From an uncultured Nitrososphaerota archaeon (GTDB lineage: Bacteria; Bacillota; Clostridia; Oscillospirales; Ruminococcaceae), in assembly GCA_934869045.1 (NCBI GenBank), contig CAKXAF010000076.1:758-9964 (forward strand): a stretch of 9,207 bases of DNA. The letters run 5' to 3'. Below the pieces are notes generated by a model. It had not been told where the DNA came from. It did not search any database and was given only the letters and a program-made list of their open reading frames with translations. This document shows, one piece after another, positions 1 to 6,222 of the stretch. A program made the translations under genes and the position numbers. Each line of letters opens with the position of its first letter. Within the stretch, counting starts at the first letter, position 1.

Positions 1-1091
1 TTTTCCATACGCCGCGTCACATCCTCCGCAGACTTTTTACTGATCTTTCGGACCAAGGGAACCGCTTCCCGAAAATAGTACCAGCCATGGTACTCCTTCC
101 AATACTTCTCCAGGATTGCCATCGCATGTTCCGCGGCACACGCCTCTCCTTCATCCGGTCCGACCGCTCCCAAACGGTCAATATCCCATAACCGCGCTCC
201 TGGAGCATCTCCTACCCTAGGGTCAATATCCCTGGGAACTGCCAAATCAATAAAAATCCTGGAACGGCAGGAAAGCCCTGCAATTGCGGCATACTGAACG
301 GTATAATGTGGGCTGGCGGTAGCGCTTACAACGATATCCGCATTTTCCATGGCAGCAAACCGTTCATCATAGGAGATTGCCGTACATCCATCCGGAATCC
401 GGGGACTCCCAGATTTGTATTGCCGGAGAGTCATCACAACCTTTGCGCCGGATGCCAGCAGCTTTTCGGCAGTCAGTTGACCCATGGCTCCGTTTCCGAT
501 CACCAATGCACATTTCTCGCAGAGCGGTCCCAGTTCTCTATTCAGCAGCTCTATGGCGCTCTCCGCAGCCGACCGATGAACCGACGTAAGGCGCACCTCC
601 GTTTTTACGCGCTTGGCCGCCGTAACAGCAGTCCGAAAGAGCGTGTCCAATACCGTATCGCTTCCGCCGCATTCCCTGGCCAGGTCCCCGGCATCTCCAA
701 CCTGTGTAATGATCTGGTCTTCCCCGAAAAGCTGAGAATTCATGCCGCAGGCTGTGCGCAGCAAATGCCGCACCGCCTCTTCCCCCCTGCGGATCGTAAA
801 AAAGTTATGGCAGAGAGCGGGGTTTTCGCCCTTAATTTTGCAGAGAAGCGCGGCAGGATCGCTGTTTTCTGCTCCGCTGAGCCAGAATTCCGTCCGGTTG
901 CAGGTCGACAGAATCACGCATCCTTCCGCTTTCATCTGCTCTCGCACCAGGACCATCGCTTCCCTTGCTGCCGCCTTGGTAAAGGAGAAGCGTTCCCTCA
1001 TTTCCAGTGCAGCCTTATTATGATCGATGCCCGCCATTGCAATGTCCAAAAGAAAGCCCCCATAACTCTTGATTTGCTTATTCGAATTCAC
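1..1091 (-). CDS. hemA: Glutamyl-tRNA reductase, 3' end outside the window
   Basis: The product reduces glutamyl-tRNA(Glu) to glutamate-1-semialdehyde with NADPH, the first committed step of C5-pathway tetrapyrrole synthesis, in the cytoplasm. About 363 residues are visible. The N-terminal catalytic domain has AGIDHNKAALEMRERFSF followed by LSTCNRTEF, with the catalytic Cys at residue 64 counted from the GTG. The NADPH-binding domain has VIGNGAMGQLTAEKLL, then ADIVVSATASPH, then FIDLAVPRDIDP. The usual NRT after the Rossmann strand is replaced by TLRQYKSG. The C-terminal dimerisation helix has begun when the window ends. GTG at 1091 is chosen because an in-frame TGA lies five codons upstream and a weak GAGAGAAG precedes it. 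ATG at 1037 is the alternative and would start right at the domain. The gene lies 64 bases after cbiK on the same strand, so the two probably form one tetrapyrrole operon. Identity is secure; the start is less so. Confidence 0.95.
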   Translation of the reverse strand, partial: MNSNKQIKSYGGFLLDIAMAGIDHNKAALEMRERFSFTKAAAREAMVLVREQMKAEGCVILSTCNRTEFWLSGAENSDPAALLCKIKGENPALCHNFFTIRRGEEAVRHLLRTACGMNSQLFGEDQIITQVGDAGDLARECGGSDTVLDTLFRTAVTAAKRVKTEVRLTSVHRSAAESAIELLNRELGPLCEKCALVIGNGAMGQLTAEKLLASGAKVVMTLRQYKSGSPRIPDGCTAISYDERFAAMENADIVVSATASPHYTVQYAAIAGLSCRSRIFIDLAVPRDIDPRVGDAPGARLWDIDRLGAVGPDEGEACAAEHAMAILEKYWKEYHGWYYFREAVPLVRKISKKSAEDVTRRME

Positions 1092-1116
1092 TGTCTTCTC
1101 TCAATACTTTCTGTTC

Positions 1117-1146
1117 AGTATAACACGAATACCGCCGAATGTTGAA
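1117..1146 (-). promoter_or_regulatory. Possible internal promoter for hemA
   Basis: In the gap between cbiK and hemA, the minus strand reads TTCAAC at 1146-1141 (-35, 4 of 6 consensus bases), an 18-base spacer, and TATACT at 1122-1117. TG lies one base upstream of the -10, giving an extended -10. Transcription would begin near 1110 and still include the GTG start at 1091. This would let hemA be expressed apart from cbiK. It is a motif match only. Confidence 0.4.
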
Positions 1147-1155
1147 CAAACCGGA

Positions 1156-1962
1156 TTACGCCGTTCCTATGTCAACGTCTCCCGCCAGCCTCGAAATTGC
1201 ATCTCGAATATGTTTTAAATACCGAGCACGCACCTCCGGATATTCGCCTAGCCCTCGCATCACCGTCTCAACCTCATAACCATCTGATTGCAGCAGGGAT
1301 TTCCAGCTATTCGGTCCATCTCCAGCCATATCTTTTGCAGCATGTCCCCCTGCCGTCAGCAGCAATGGGGCAAGGATGACTTTCCGGACAGCAGAGCGTT
1401 TCAGCGCTCTCCTGACAACGCTGATATCAGGAGAACCCTCCATCACACCCAGAAAGATTCGTTCAAATCCCATCTCTGAAATCAAAGAGCTCATCGTCTC
1501 ATAGATGATACCGGCAGAATGCGAAGCCCCATGCCCCATCAAAACCAACGCCTCTTCCACTTTTCTTGGAAATTTCCCGGCGCAGAAACAACAGATTTCC
1601 TGTATATCTTCCGTAGAAAAAAGCAACGGCCGGCCGACAACCAACTGCACAAAGTGCCTTCGGTACTGCTCCGCTAAAGACTGCAGCTTTTCATATTCTC
1701 CTCCGCGGACTACATAAGTAGGCTGAATGATAATGCGCCGACAACCTTCATCCTTAAGCGCATCCAGTGCTTCCGGTGCCAATTGAAGCGGAATACCACG
1801 CTGTTGAAGGATTTGAAGAAGAATTTTGTTTGCAAATGCCCCCCGGACCTCCCAATCCGGATAAGCGGCACGGGTTTCCCGTTCAATTGCCCAAAGCGCT
1901 TTTTTCAAAACGTCTATGCGGCTTGTACCAAAGTGTACGAGAAGAATTGTCTGTTCCCCCAT
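1156..1962 (-). CDS. cbiK: Sirohydrochlorin cobaltochelatase, CbiK type
   Basis: CbiK inserts Co2+ into sirohydrochlorin (factor II) in the anaerobic cobalamin pathway; family members can also insert Fe2+ to make siroheme. The 268-aa protein has the class II chelatase layout. LLVHFGTS lies at residues 7-14, and VLMGHGASH holds the first metal-binding His (about 144). LLLTAGGHAAKDMAGD holds the second (about 207), and WKSLLQSDGYEVETVMRGLGEYPE follows near the C-terminus, broken only by family-typical spacing. These His positions match those known for the Salmonella enzyme. No signal peptide is present, so it is probably cytoplasmic, unlike some exported homologues. ATG at 1962 is preferred to ATG at 1980 because AAGGAGG (1974-1968) sits five bases before it and LLVHFGTS then starts at the usual place. 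It is the first gene of the operon leading to hemA. Cobalt versus iron preference cannot be read from sequence alone. Confidence 0.9.
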   Translation of the reverse strand: MGEQTILLVHFGTSRIDVLKKALWAIERETRAAYPDWEVRGAFANKILLQILQQRGIPLQLAPEALDALKDEGCRRIIIQPTYVVRGGEYEKLQSLAEQYRRHFVQLVVGRPLLFSTEDIQEICCFCAGKFPRKVEEALVLMGHGASHSAGIIYETMSSLISEMGFERIFLGVMEGSPDISVVRRALKRSAVRKVILAPLLLTAGGHAAKDMAGDGPNSWKSLLQSDGYEVETVMRGLGEYPEVRARYLKHIRDAISRLAGDVDIGTA

Positions 1963-2006
1963 AGGCGCCTCCTTATTCATAAAAAATTTCCTCTACCTTC
2001 TACAGC

Positions 2007-2034
2007 TTCTTTCATTTTAATCAAAATGAAAGAA
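2007..2034. repeat. Perfect 12-base inverted repeat, likely operator
   Basis: TTCTTTCATTTT at 2007-2018 and AAAATGAAAGAA at 2023-2034 are exact reverse complements around AATC. The repeat covers the -10 and most of the spacer of the cbiK-hemA promoter. No U-tract follows on either strand, so it is not a terminator. A dimeric repressor binding here would block the promoter. It does not resemble a Fur box clearly enough to name the regulator. Confidence 0.6.
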
Positions 2035-2042
2035 AAAATCAA
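2014..2042 (-). promoter_or_regulatory. Sigma-A promoter of cbiK-hemA
   Basis: The minus strand has TTGATT at 2042-2037, exactly 17 bases of spacer, and TAAAAT at 2019-2014. The predicted start is near 2007, giving a leader of about 45 nt before the ATG at 1962. That leader is too short for a cobalamin riboswitch. The -10 and most of the spacer lie inside a perfect inverted repeat, described separately. Confidence 0.7.
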
Positions 2043-2068
2043 GCCTTTCAAACTACTCCCAAAATTTT

Positions 2069-2078
2069 GTTTGCAAAC
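2069..2078. repeat. 10-base palindrome GTTTGCAAAC
   Basis: A perfect palindrome lies about 27 bases upstream of the cbiK -35 and about 16 bases upstream of the sigma-E-like element facing the other way. On the minus strand TAGTTTG occurs both here and again about 25 bases further on (near 2055). It may be a regulatory site in the divergent intergenic region, but short AT-rich palindromes arise by chance. Confidence 0.3.
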
Positions 2079-2093
2079 TATCCCCTCTTTTTC

Positions 2094-2123
2094 AGATATA
2101 AAACATTTTTTCGTGCATATAAA
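2094..2123 (+). promoter_or_regulatory. Sigma-E-like promoter for the 58-aa ORF
   Basis: ATAT at 2096-2099 is followed after about 15 bases by CATATAAA at 2116-2123. The mother-cell sigma-E consensus known from Bacillus is roughly KMATATT, 14-15 bases, CATACAMT. The -10 matches 6 of 8 positions; the -35 matches only its ATAT core. The predicted start near 2130 lies just before the ribosome site. No convincing sigma-A promoter was found for this ORF. This is a weak match. Confidence 0.35.
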
Positions 2124-2145
2124 TTAGAAAGATAGGAGGAGTGCA

Positions 2146-2322
2146 ATGGTATTCCATACAATTATTCACGGAAAGGCAGGATGGGAAGAACAAACGGCAA
2201 AAGTCCTTGCAGAATACAGAACAGACCTTGCCATTCGCATTCTGGACGCAATGGACCCATCCAGAAACGCCGCGCAGATTTTGGAAGAGATTCGGGACTC
2301 CCTAAAAAAAGACAGCAGCTGA
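2146..2322 (+). CDS. Small protein of unknown function, 58 aa
   Basis: This ORF begins MVFHTIIHGKAGWEEQT and ends EEIRDSLKKDSS. It has a strong ribosome site (TAGGAGGA at 2133-2140, five bases before ATG), so it is probably translated. I do not recognise the family. The sequence looks mostly helical and charged, with a short hydrophobic N-terminus but no membrane segment, and no cysteines. Its stop codon lies inside the first arm of a terminator hairpin, so it is a one-gene transcript. It sits between divergent cbiK and the sigK 3' half, about 60 bases from the sigK junction. If that junction is the edge of an intervening element, this is the gene nearest to it on the element side. Small recombination directionality factors are of similar size, but nothing in the sequence itself shows that role. 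Confidence 0.65.
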   Translation: MVFHTIIHGKAGWEEQTAKVLAEYRTDLAIRILDAMDPSRNAAQILEEIRDSLKKDSS

Positions 2323-2350
2323 CAAACGGTCAGTTGCTGTCCTTTCTTTT
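2304..2350. terminator. Bidirectional intrinsic terminator
   Basis: GACAGCAGCTGAC (2311-2323) pairs with GTCAGTTGCTGTC (2329-2341) over 13 bases with one G-U wobble and a five-base loop. On the plus strand CTTTCTTTT follows, ending the 58-aa ORF, whose TGA (2320-2322) is inside the stem. On the minus strand the hairpin is followed by seven U residues (2310-2304), an even better terminator for transcripts arriving from the right. The nearest minus-strand gene in that direction is the glycoside hydrolase ending at 2800. Confidence 0.85.
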
Positions 2351-2384
2351 GGTAGTTGGCTGTGTGCAGGAGGCCAGAATCGCA

Positions 2385-2389
2385 AATGA
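2385..2389 (+). other. AATGA, candidate sigK recombination core
   Basis: Sigma-K similarity starts exactly at AATGA, which encodes Asn-Glu of NEILM. In B. subtilis the skin element is flanked by AATGA repeats at the same codons, and SpoIVCA recombinase joins the two halves there. Full-length sigma-K normally reads ARCIENEILM; here the residues before the core are QEARIA, which does not align without a gap. No recombinase gene is in the window and the partner site has not been seen. Confidence 0.6.
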
Positions 2390-2741
2390 AATACTCATGT
2401 ACTTCCGAAGCCTGAAAAAAACGGCAGGTGATGTGTACATAAACGATCCGATCGAATCGGACAAGGACGGAAACCCTCTCACGCTACTGGATATCGTCGC
2501 AGATGAAACGAACATTGCCGACATGATTGATCTGAAAATCGAATCGGAAAAGCTTCGCGGATTTGTGATCGGGAACCTAGAACCCCGGGAACGGATCATC
2601 ATCGAACTGCGATATGGTCTGACCGGCGGGGCGCCGCTGACGCAGCGGGAAATCGCAAAAAAACTGCGAATTTCCCGCTCCTATGTATCCCGCATTGAGA
2701 AGCGCGCTTTGGAAAAATTGAAGGAGCGTCTGGAAAAGTGA
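2385..2741 (+). CDS. sigK: Sigma-K C-terminal half (SpoIIIC-like fragment)
   Basis: The 118 codons encode the C-terminal half of the mother-cell sporulation sigma factor sigma-K. NEILMYFRSLKKTAGDV begins at the end of region 2. Next come DPIESDKDGN and LLDIVADE, then region 4 with LEPRERIIIELRYGL and the helix-turn-helix TQREIAKKLRISRSYVSRIE, and KRALEKLKERLEK at the end. RSLKK, DPI.SDK.GN and SRSYVSRIEKRAL favour sigma-K over sigma-E. The core-binding and -10 recognition part of region 2 is missing. Upstream the frame stays open to 2181 but encodes the terminator and no sigma sequence. The first in-frame ATG is at 2397; GTG at 2364 has no proper ribosome site. The half-gene has no frameshift or stop, which argues for function after joining to a 5' half elsewhere. 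The alternatives are a recent pseudogene or an assembly junction. Confidence 0.88.
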   Translation, partial: NEILMYFRSLKKTAGDVYINDPIESDKDGNPLTLLDIVADETNIADMIDLKIESEKLRGFVIGNLEPRERIIIELRYGLTGGAPLTQREIAKKLRISRSYVSRIEKRALEKLKERLEK

Positions 2742-2799
2742 GCAACGTATAGAAACGTGGACTCAGTAACCAAAAGAGATGTTCCATTCCTTCTTTCTG

Positions 2800-5700
2800 C
2801 TATTTTCGATGAATAACAGGCGCCGACAGCAACCCTGTCTGGAAAAACCGGTAACTTTCCGACCACCGATCCCCTATTGTGCGCCAACTGTCCGGCCCGA
2901 GCCAGTTATTCGTCTCATCTACACGATGGAGCGCACCAAAAGTATTTGCGCGGTTTCCGAACAATGTAATATCCAAAATCCCGTTTTCCGGTGCCGGAAC
3001 CGTGACCGTATACGGCGCAAAAACGATTCGCCGTTTCTCTTTTCCAGAGACGGCGGCCAGCGCCCCGCGGTAATGGGGCAGATGTACTTGAAGTTCGCCC
3101 TCATCCGCCTGTACTGGAATGTGATACTGGATATTGCCGCCGTAAAAAGGCAGTCCCTGCGTCGTAATGTCTCCGAAGCCCAGTTCCCGGACCGGTTCAG
3201 CAATCACTGCTTCTTCTCCCCGGACCCGGACACCGAAATCTCCCAAAATGTAACACCATTCCAGATTGGAGCGTTTACCAAAAGGAAGCTTTAGCTCCAA
3301 GATGTTCGTTCCCTTTTGGAGTCGGCCAAGCAAAACCGTCTGAATGGAACGATCTACATACCAACCAGTAACAGCGGACGGAACCAGCTCTCCGTTCAGT
3401 CGGATCTCTGCATTCTCCGCGTCTTCCAAGGCGAGCTGAACCGCGTCTACTTCAATCAGGCTCTCAAACGAAATCCGGAGACGCGCAACGTGGCAGAAAG
3501 GTTCCTCCGGTATCGTCCACGGCTGAGCGACGGAGTTTCTACGGCTGGGATACCCCGCCTTTTCCCGCAGTACATTGTCTGCCCGAAGGATCTCCTCCGC
3601 TGGCGCATATGATTCATCATCCAATGCGTATTCCGCATGATCCAGCAGAAGGACGTTTGGCTCCTCCAGCGTAATGGGCACAACCTTTGGCAGAGCCAGC
3701 TCAGCACCGCAGCCGTCTGATTCCGAAGACGTATCAATCAACGCTGGCTTTGGTGCAGCCAACTGAAGCAGCAAGCTGTCGTGATTGAACAGGGTGACCT
3801 CCACACGAGTTCGGTTGCCCAAGAACTTCACTGGCATGGGAGATACGGTTCCATTCAGCGTGTTATACCGATTTACGGACCAGTTCCCCTCCAGCGTAAG
3901 AAAGATCCTTTCCCCAACCGCATTATCCTTGTATTTCGGCTCTCTGCCGTGGGCGACGAACAGCCAGCGGCATACCTGATCCTGCCGGAGCTGGTAAATC
4001 AGATCGTCTGTCAGGCTGCCGTCCTGCCTGCGGAACTCCACGGTCCGTACATCCTCCAACGCCTTCAGAATCGCCGCACGTGCCAGGGGGATCCGCTCCG
4101 ATTTCTCATAGAGTTCGGCAGGCTTTTCGCTTACCTCAGCAACCAGATATATCGGCGCTACACCCAAAAAGATCAGCCGGCCGCCGAGCTTCCGGAATTT
4201 TTTCAGACGTTTCAGCGTCGAGGAACGAAGCGTCTCGCACCCCGGCACCAAAATCACGTCATACGCCATCTCCCCGACGCAGAGGGGAGCCGATGCCTCC
4301 TCGCACTGTGCGGGGAGCAAGGATTCGCTGATGAAGTCAAAATCGATTCCGCCAAAAAGCAGCCACTCGGTAACATTCTTAAAATTGGTTTCCAGCTGTT
4401 CCCGGGCCAGACTGGTCTGCTGGGAAGGTCCCCAGTGCAGCCAGTAGCTTTCCACAGGATGAATGACCCCCACCCGCACTAGGGGCTTCCCACGGGTCAT
4501 AGCGGTATTTACCCTGGCAAAATGATCCTCAACATAGGAGTATTCCTTATACCATGGCGACTGATAATTGATTGACGCCGGGTAATCTCGTTTTGCCTCC
4601 CCTGCCATAGATACCCAGGAAAGATGCGGAACGCGAAAAGTAACTCCCAGCGCCGCCTGCCAGTCCCCCTGAATCTTATGTCCGCGGAAATCGAAAGCCC
4701 AGCCGGTAACGCCATAGAGCTCAGAGAGCACACCTTCCCGCCCATATTGATGCGCCGCAGACTGCGCTTGCTTCGCTGTAGTATACTCAAACCAGTTACA
4801 GAGCATATCAATGCCCGGCAGCTGGAAAGAACGGTACGCGCGCATCGCTTCGCCGATGTTGGCAGTCTGACTGCTGAGGGCCGGCTCCTCCAGCATATGT
4901 CCTGTCAGCATCAAGCCATTCTCACCGCACCATTTCCCACAGTTATCGGCAAATGCCTCGGTAAAGCGCTCCGTAACGTGATCGTGGTAGTGGTAGCGAA
5001 TCGTGGACACTCGCCCTTTCGGGAGTTCCCAAAAAAGCTGCGGCAGATGCTCCATCAGATCTTCCCCGTAGAATTCCTGAAACGTCTCCGCCAAATCATC
5101 TGTCCAGGGAAGAACGATTTCCTTCTTCTCCTCCGGGTAGTCGAGCGTGCTTTTTCGGGAAAATTGAGGCTCATCTGTAAAAATGGAAGGAACTGTCCGG
5201 CCAAAGTCGGAGGAAATCGAGTCCCTATAAGTTTCATAGGTCACTTCAATGAACCGGTCGATGGCTTTTTTACTCAGCGTATCCACATAGGTTTGGTTAT
5301 TATACCACGGACTCGGTTCCGCGGCTTTCAAGCAGGCACACCATTTCGTTCCAACCGCCTCCTGATCCGCTTCTATCCGTTTGTAGTGCTTCAGACAGCC
5401 TTCTCCGTCCAGCTCCACGTCATAACAAGCCAGAAGCTTCTCTCCGTCGGAAAGACGGCTCTGCGCAGGCATAAAGCTGAGAAACTTCTGCCGGTACTGC
5501 GGGTCTTTGGTGACAAGGCCGCCAGCTGCTCCGGAAGGCCAGCGGTCCTCATCGTAAAGATAGGCGTACATCTCCTCATGTTTCGCTTTATCCACGCAAA
5601 AACGGACCAGTCCCATATGCTCGCCGCTGAGATAAGGCGTCGCGAAACCGGTCCGGGGATGCATATGGAACCCGCCAAATCCCATTTCTTTCAGGAAATC

Positions 5701-5832
5701 GATCTGTTCATCCAGCAGCTTCTCTGTAAGCGCACAGTTCCATGCCCAGAAGGGGGCGCCGCGGTATTCCGAAGTGGGGTTTTCGAACAGCGCAAGGGGG
5801 AGCTCCTTCTCTTTGTTTTTCTCGTAAAGCAT
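2800..5832 (-). CDS. GH106-like glycoside hydrolase, putative alpha-L-rhamnosidase
   Basis: This 1010-aa protein resembles the large GH106-type clostridial hydrolases. Residues 20-110 start a TIM barrel, with YRGAPFWAWN, FGGFHMHPRTG and YDEDRWPSGAAGG (94-106). Acidic barrel motifs are TDEP at 219-222, GHMLEEP at 311-317 and SELYGVTGW at 370-378; the Glu residues are catalytic candidates. Residues 450-560 form a GATase-like fold (YDVILVPGCETL, GGRLIFLG). Residues 780-870 look like a galactose-binding jelly roll (IRLNGELV, GTNILELKLPF). The C-terminus has the family-typical GPDSWRTIGDRW. No signal peptide or anchor is present, so it should act in the cytoplasm on imported oligosaccharides. The start has AAGGAGA six bases upstream (5845-5839). 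It is transcribed alone. Rhamnosidase is the best family guess, but related groups act on other sugars, so the substrate is unproven. Confidence 0.85.
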   Translation of the reverse strand: MLYEKNKEKELPLALFENPTSEYRGAPFWAWNCALTEKLLDEQIDFLKEMGFGGFHMHPRTGFATPYLSGEHMGLVRFCVDKAKHEEMYAYLYDEDRWPSGAAGGLVTKDPQYRQKFLSFMPAQSRLSDGEKLLACYDVELDGEGCLKHYKRIEADQEAVGTKWCACLKAAEPSPWYNNQTYVDTLSKKAIDRFIEVTYETYRDSISSDFGRTVPSIFTDEPQFSRKSTLDYPEEKKEIVLPWTDDLAETFQEFYGEDLMEHLPQLFWELPKGRVSTIRYHYHDHVTERFTEAFADNCGKWCGENGLMLTGHMLEEPALSSQTANIGEAMRAYRSFQLPGIDMLCNWFEYTTAKQAQSAAHQYGREGVLSELYGVTGWAFDFRGHKIQGDWQAALGVTFRVPHLSWVSMAGEAKRDYPASINYQSPWYKEYSYVEDHFARVNTAMTRGKPLVRVGVIHPVESYWLHWGPSQQTSLAREQLETNFKNVTEWLLFGGIDFDFISESLLPAQCEEASAPLCVGEMAYDVILVPGCETLRSSTLKRLKKFRKLGGRLIFLGVAPIYLVAEVSEKPAELYEKSERIPLARAAILKALEDVRTVEFRRQDGSLTDDLIYQLRQDQVCRWLFVAHGREPKYKDNAVGERIFLTLEGNWSVNRYNTLNGTVSPMPVKFLGNRTRVEVTLFNHDSLLLQLAAPKPALIDTSSESDGCGAELALPKVVPITLEEPNVLLLDHAEYALDDESYAPAEEILRADNVLREKAGYPSRRNSVAQPWTIPEEPFCHVARLRISFESLIEVDAVQLALEDAENAEIRLNGELVPSAVTGWYVDRSIQTVLLGRLQKGTNILELKLPFGKRSNLEWCYILGDFGVRVRGEEAVIAEPVRELGFGDITTQGLPFYGGNIQYHIPVQADEGELQVHLPHYRGALAAVSGKEKRRIVFAPYTVTVPAPENGILDITLFGNRANTFGALHRVDETNNWLGPDSWRTIGDRWSESYRFFQTGLLSAPVIHRK

Positions 5833-5880
5833 AGAAAATCTCCTTTTCTTTCCGCGTCAAAGCAGCATTTTACCATCCGT

Positions 5881-5929
5881 AAGACAGACCGGAAAATGAG
5901 GTCGAGTTCTCCTAAAAACAGCCTGTCTT
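5881..5929 (-). promoter_or_regulatory. Stem-loop at the 5' end of the hydrolase mRNA
   Basis: On the minus strand AAGACAGGCTG (5929-5919) can pair with CGGTCTGTCTT (5891-5881): 11 pairs, two of them G-U, with a 27-base loop. The predicted transcription start is 5930, so the stem would begin at nucleotide 2 of the mRNA. Such 5'-terminal stems can protect mRNA from decay; the same repeat could instead be a DNA operator. Confidence 0.45.
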
Positions 5930-5936
5930 TAGGCAT

Positions 5937-5985
5937 ATTATATTGTGGAAAAGGCAAAACGTCAAGCGAAAAATATAAATTTCTT
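5937..5985 (-). promoter_or_regulatory. Strong sigma-A promoter with UP-like tract for the hydrolase
   Basis: The minus strand reads TTGACG (5965-5960), a 17-base spacer and a perfect TATAAT (5942-5937). Just upstream of the -35 is an AT-rich stretch, AAATTTATATTTTT (5983-5970), resembling an UP element. Transcription should start near 5930, leaving a leader of about 98 nt before ATG 5832. This is the best promoter in the window and suggests high basal expression unless repressed. Confidence 0.85.
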
Positions 5986-6105
5986 CGTACTTTTTAAAAG
6001 ATTTTCGTATCGCTAAAGTATCCGATTATTATTGTACAACTGCGGTTGCAAATTAGGCAAATCCGGTCCTAGGCATATCTTGAAACAGCCTCCAAGCTTC
6101 TGCAA
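5986..6105. other. Intergenic stretch between the ruvX terminator and the hydrolase promoter
   Basis: These 120 bases are AT-rich and hold no ORF of note and no recognisable RNA. The only structure seen is a short inverted repeat CAAC-TGCG-GTTG at 6037-6048 beside TTGCAA, 72 or more bases upstream of the hydrolase -35. It could be an operator, but nothing distinguishes it from chance. Confidence 0.3.
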
Positions 6106-6140
6106 TAAAAAACTTCTCCTTTCAGCAATCTGAAAGGAGA
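6106..6140 (-). terminator. Intrinsic terminator of the pyrK-pyrD-ruvX operon
   Basis: TCTCCTTTCAG (6140-6130) pairs perfectly with CTGAAAGGAGA (6125-6115) around a four-base loop. AAG and then six U residues (6112-6107) follow on the minus strand. It lies 82 bases after the ruvX stop, giving a short 3' UTR in which nothing else was seen. Confidence 0.92.
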
Positions 6141-6222
6141 CGTGGAAAATCGTTCCGGATCCTTTGCGGTTTCCGGCTGCGCATATTTACTGTGATTCGA
6201 AATGTCCGCTCTGTCAATTCTA

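Noticed and set aside
306..1145. 279-codon open frame on the plus strand
   Set aside because: It lies opposite hemA, whose motifs are unmistakable; the protein has no recognisable domain and no ribosome site.
1963..2145. Cobalamin riboswitch upstream of cbiK
   Set aside because: The promoter leaves a leader of about 45 nt and no conserved riboswitch core was seen.
2181..2384. N-terminal extension of the sigma-K frame from ATG 2181
   Set aside because: This part encodes no sigma sequence, overlaps the better-initiated 58-aa ORF in another frame and contains the terminator hairpin, so it is an accidental open frame.
4624..5997. 457-codon open frame on the plus strand
   Set aside because: It is antisense to the hydrolase and runs through its promoter; the composition is rich in Arg, Pro and Cys as expected for a shadow frame.
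6037..6055. LacI-type operator around CAACTGCGGTTG
   Set aside because: The arms are four bases long and lie 72 or more bases upstream of the hydrolase -35, so there is no good reason to prefer it over chance.
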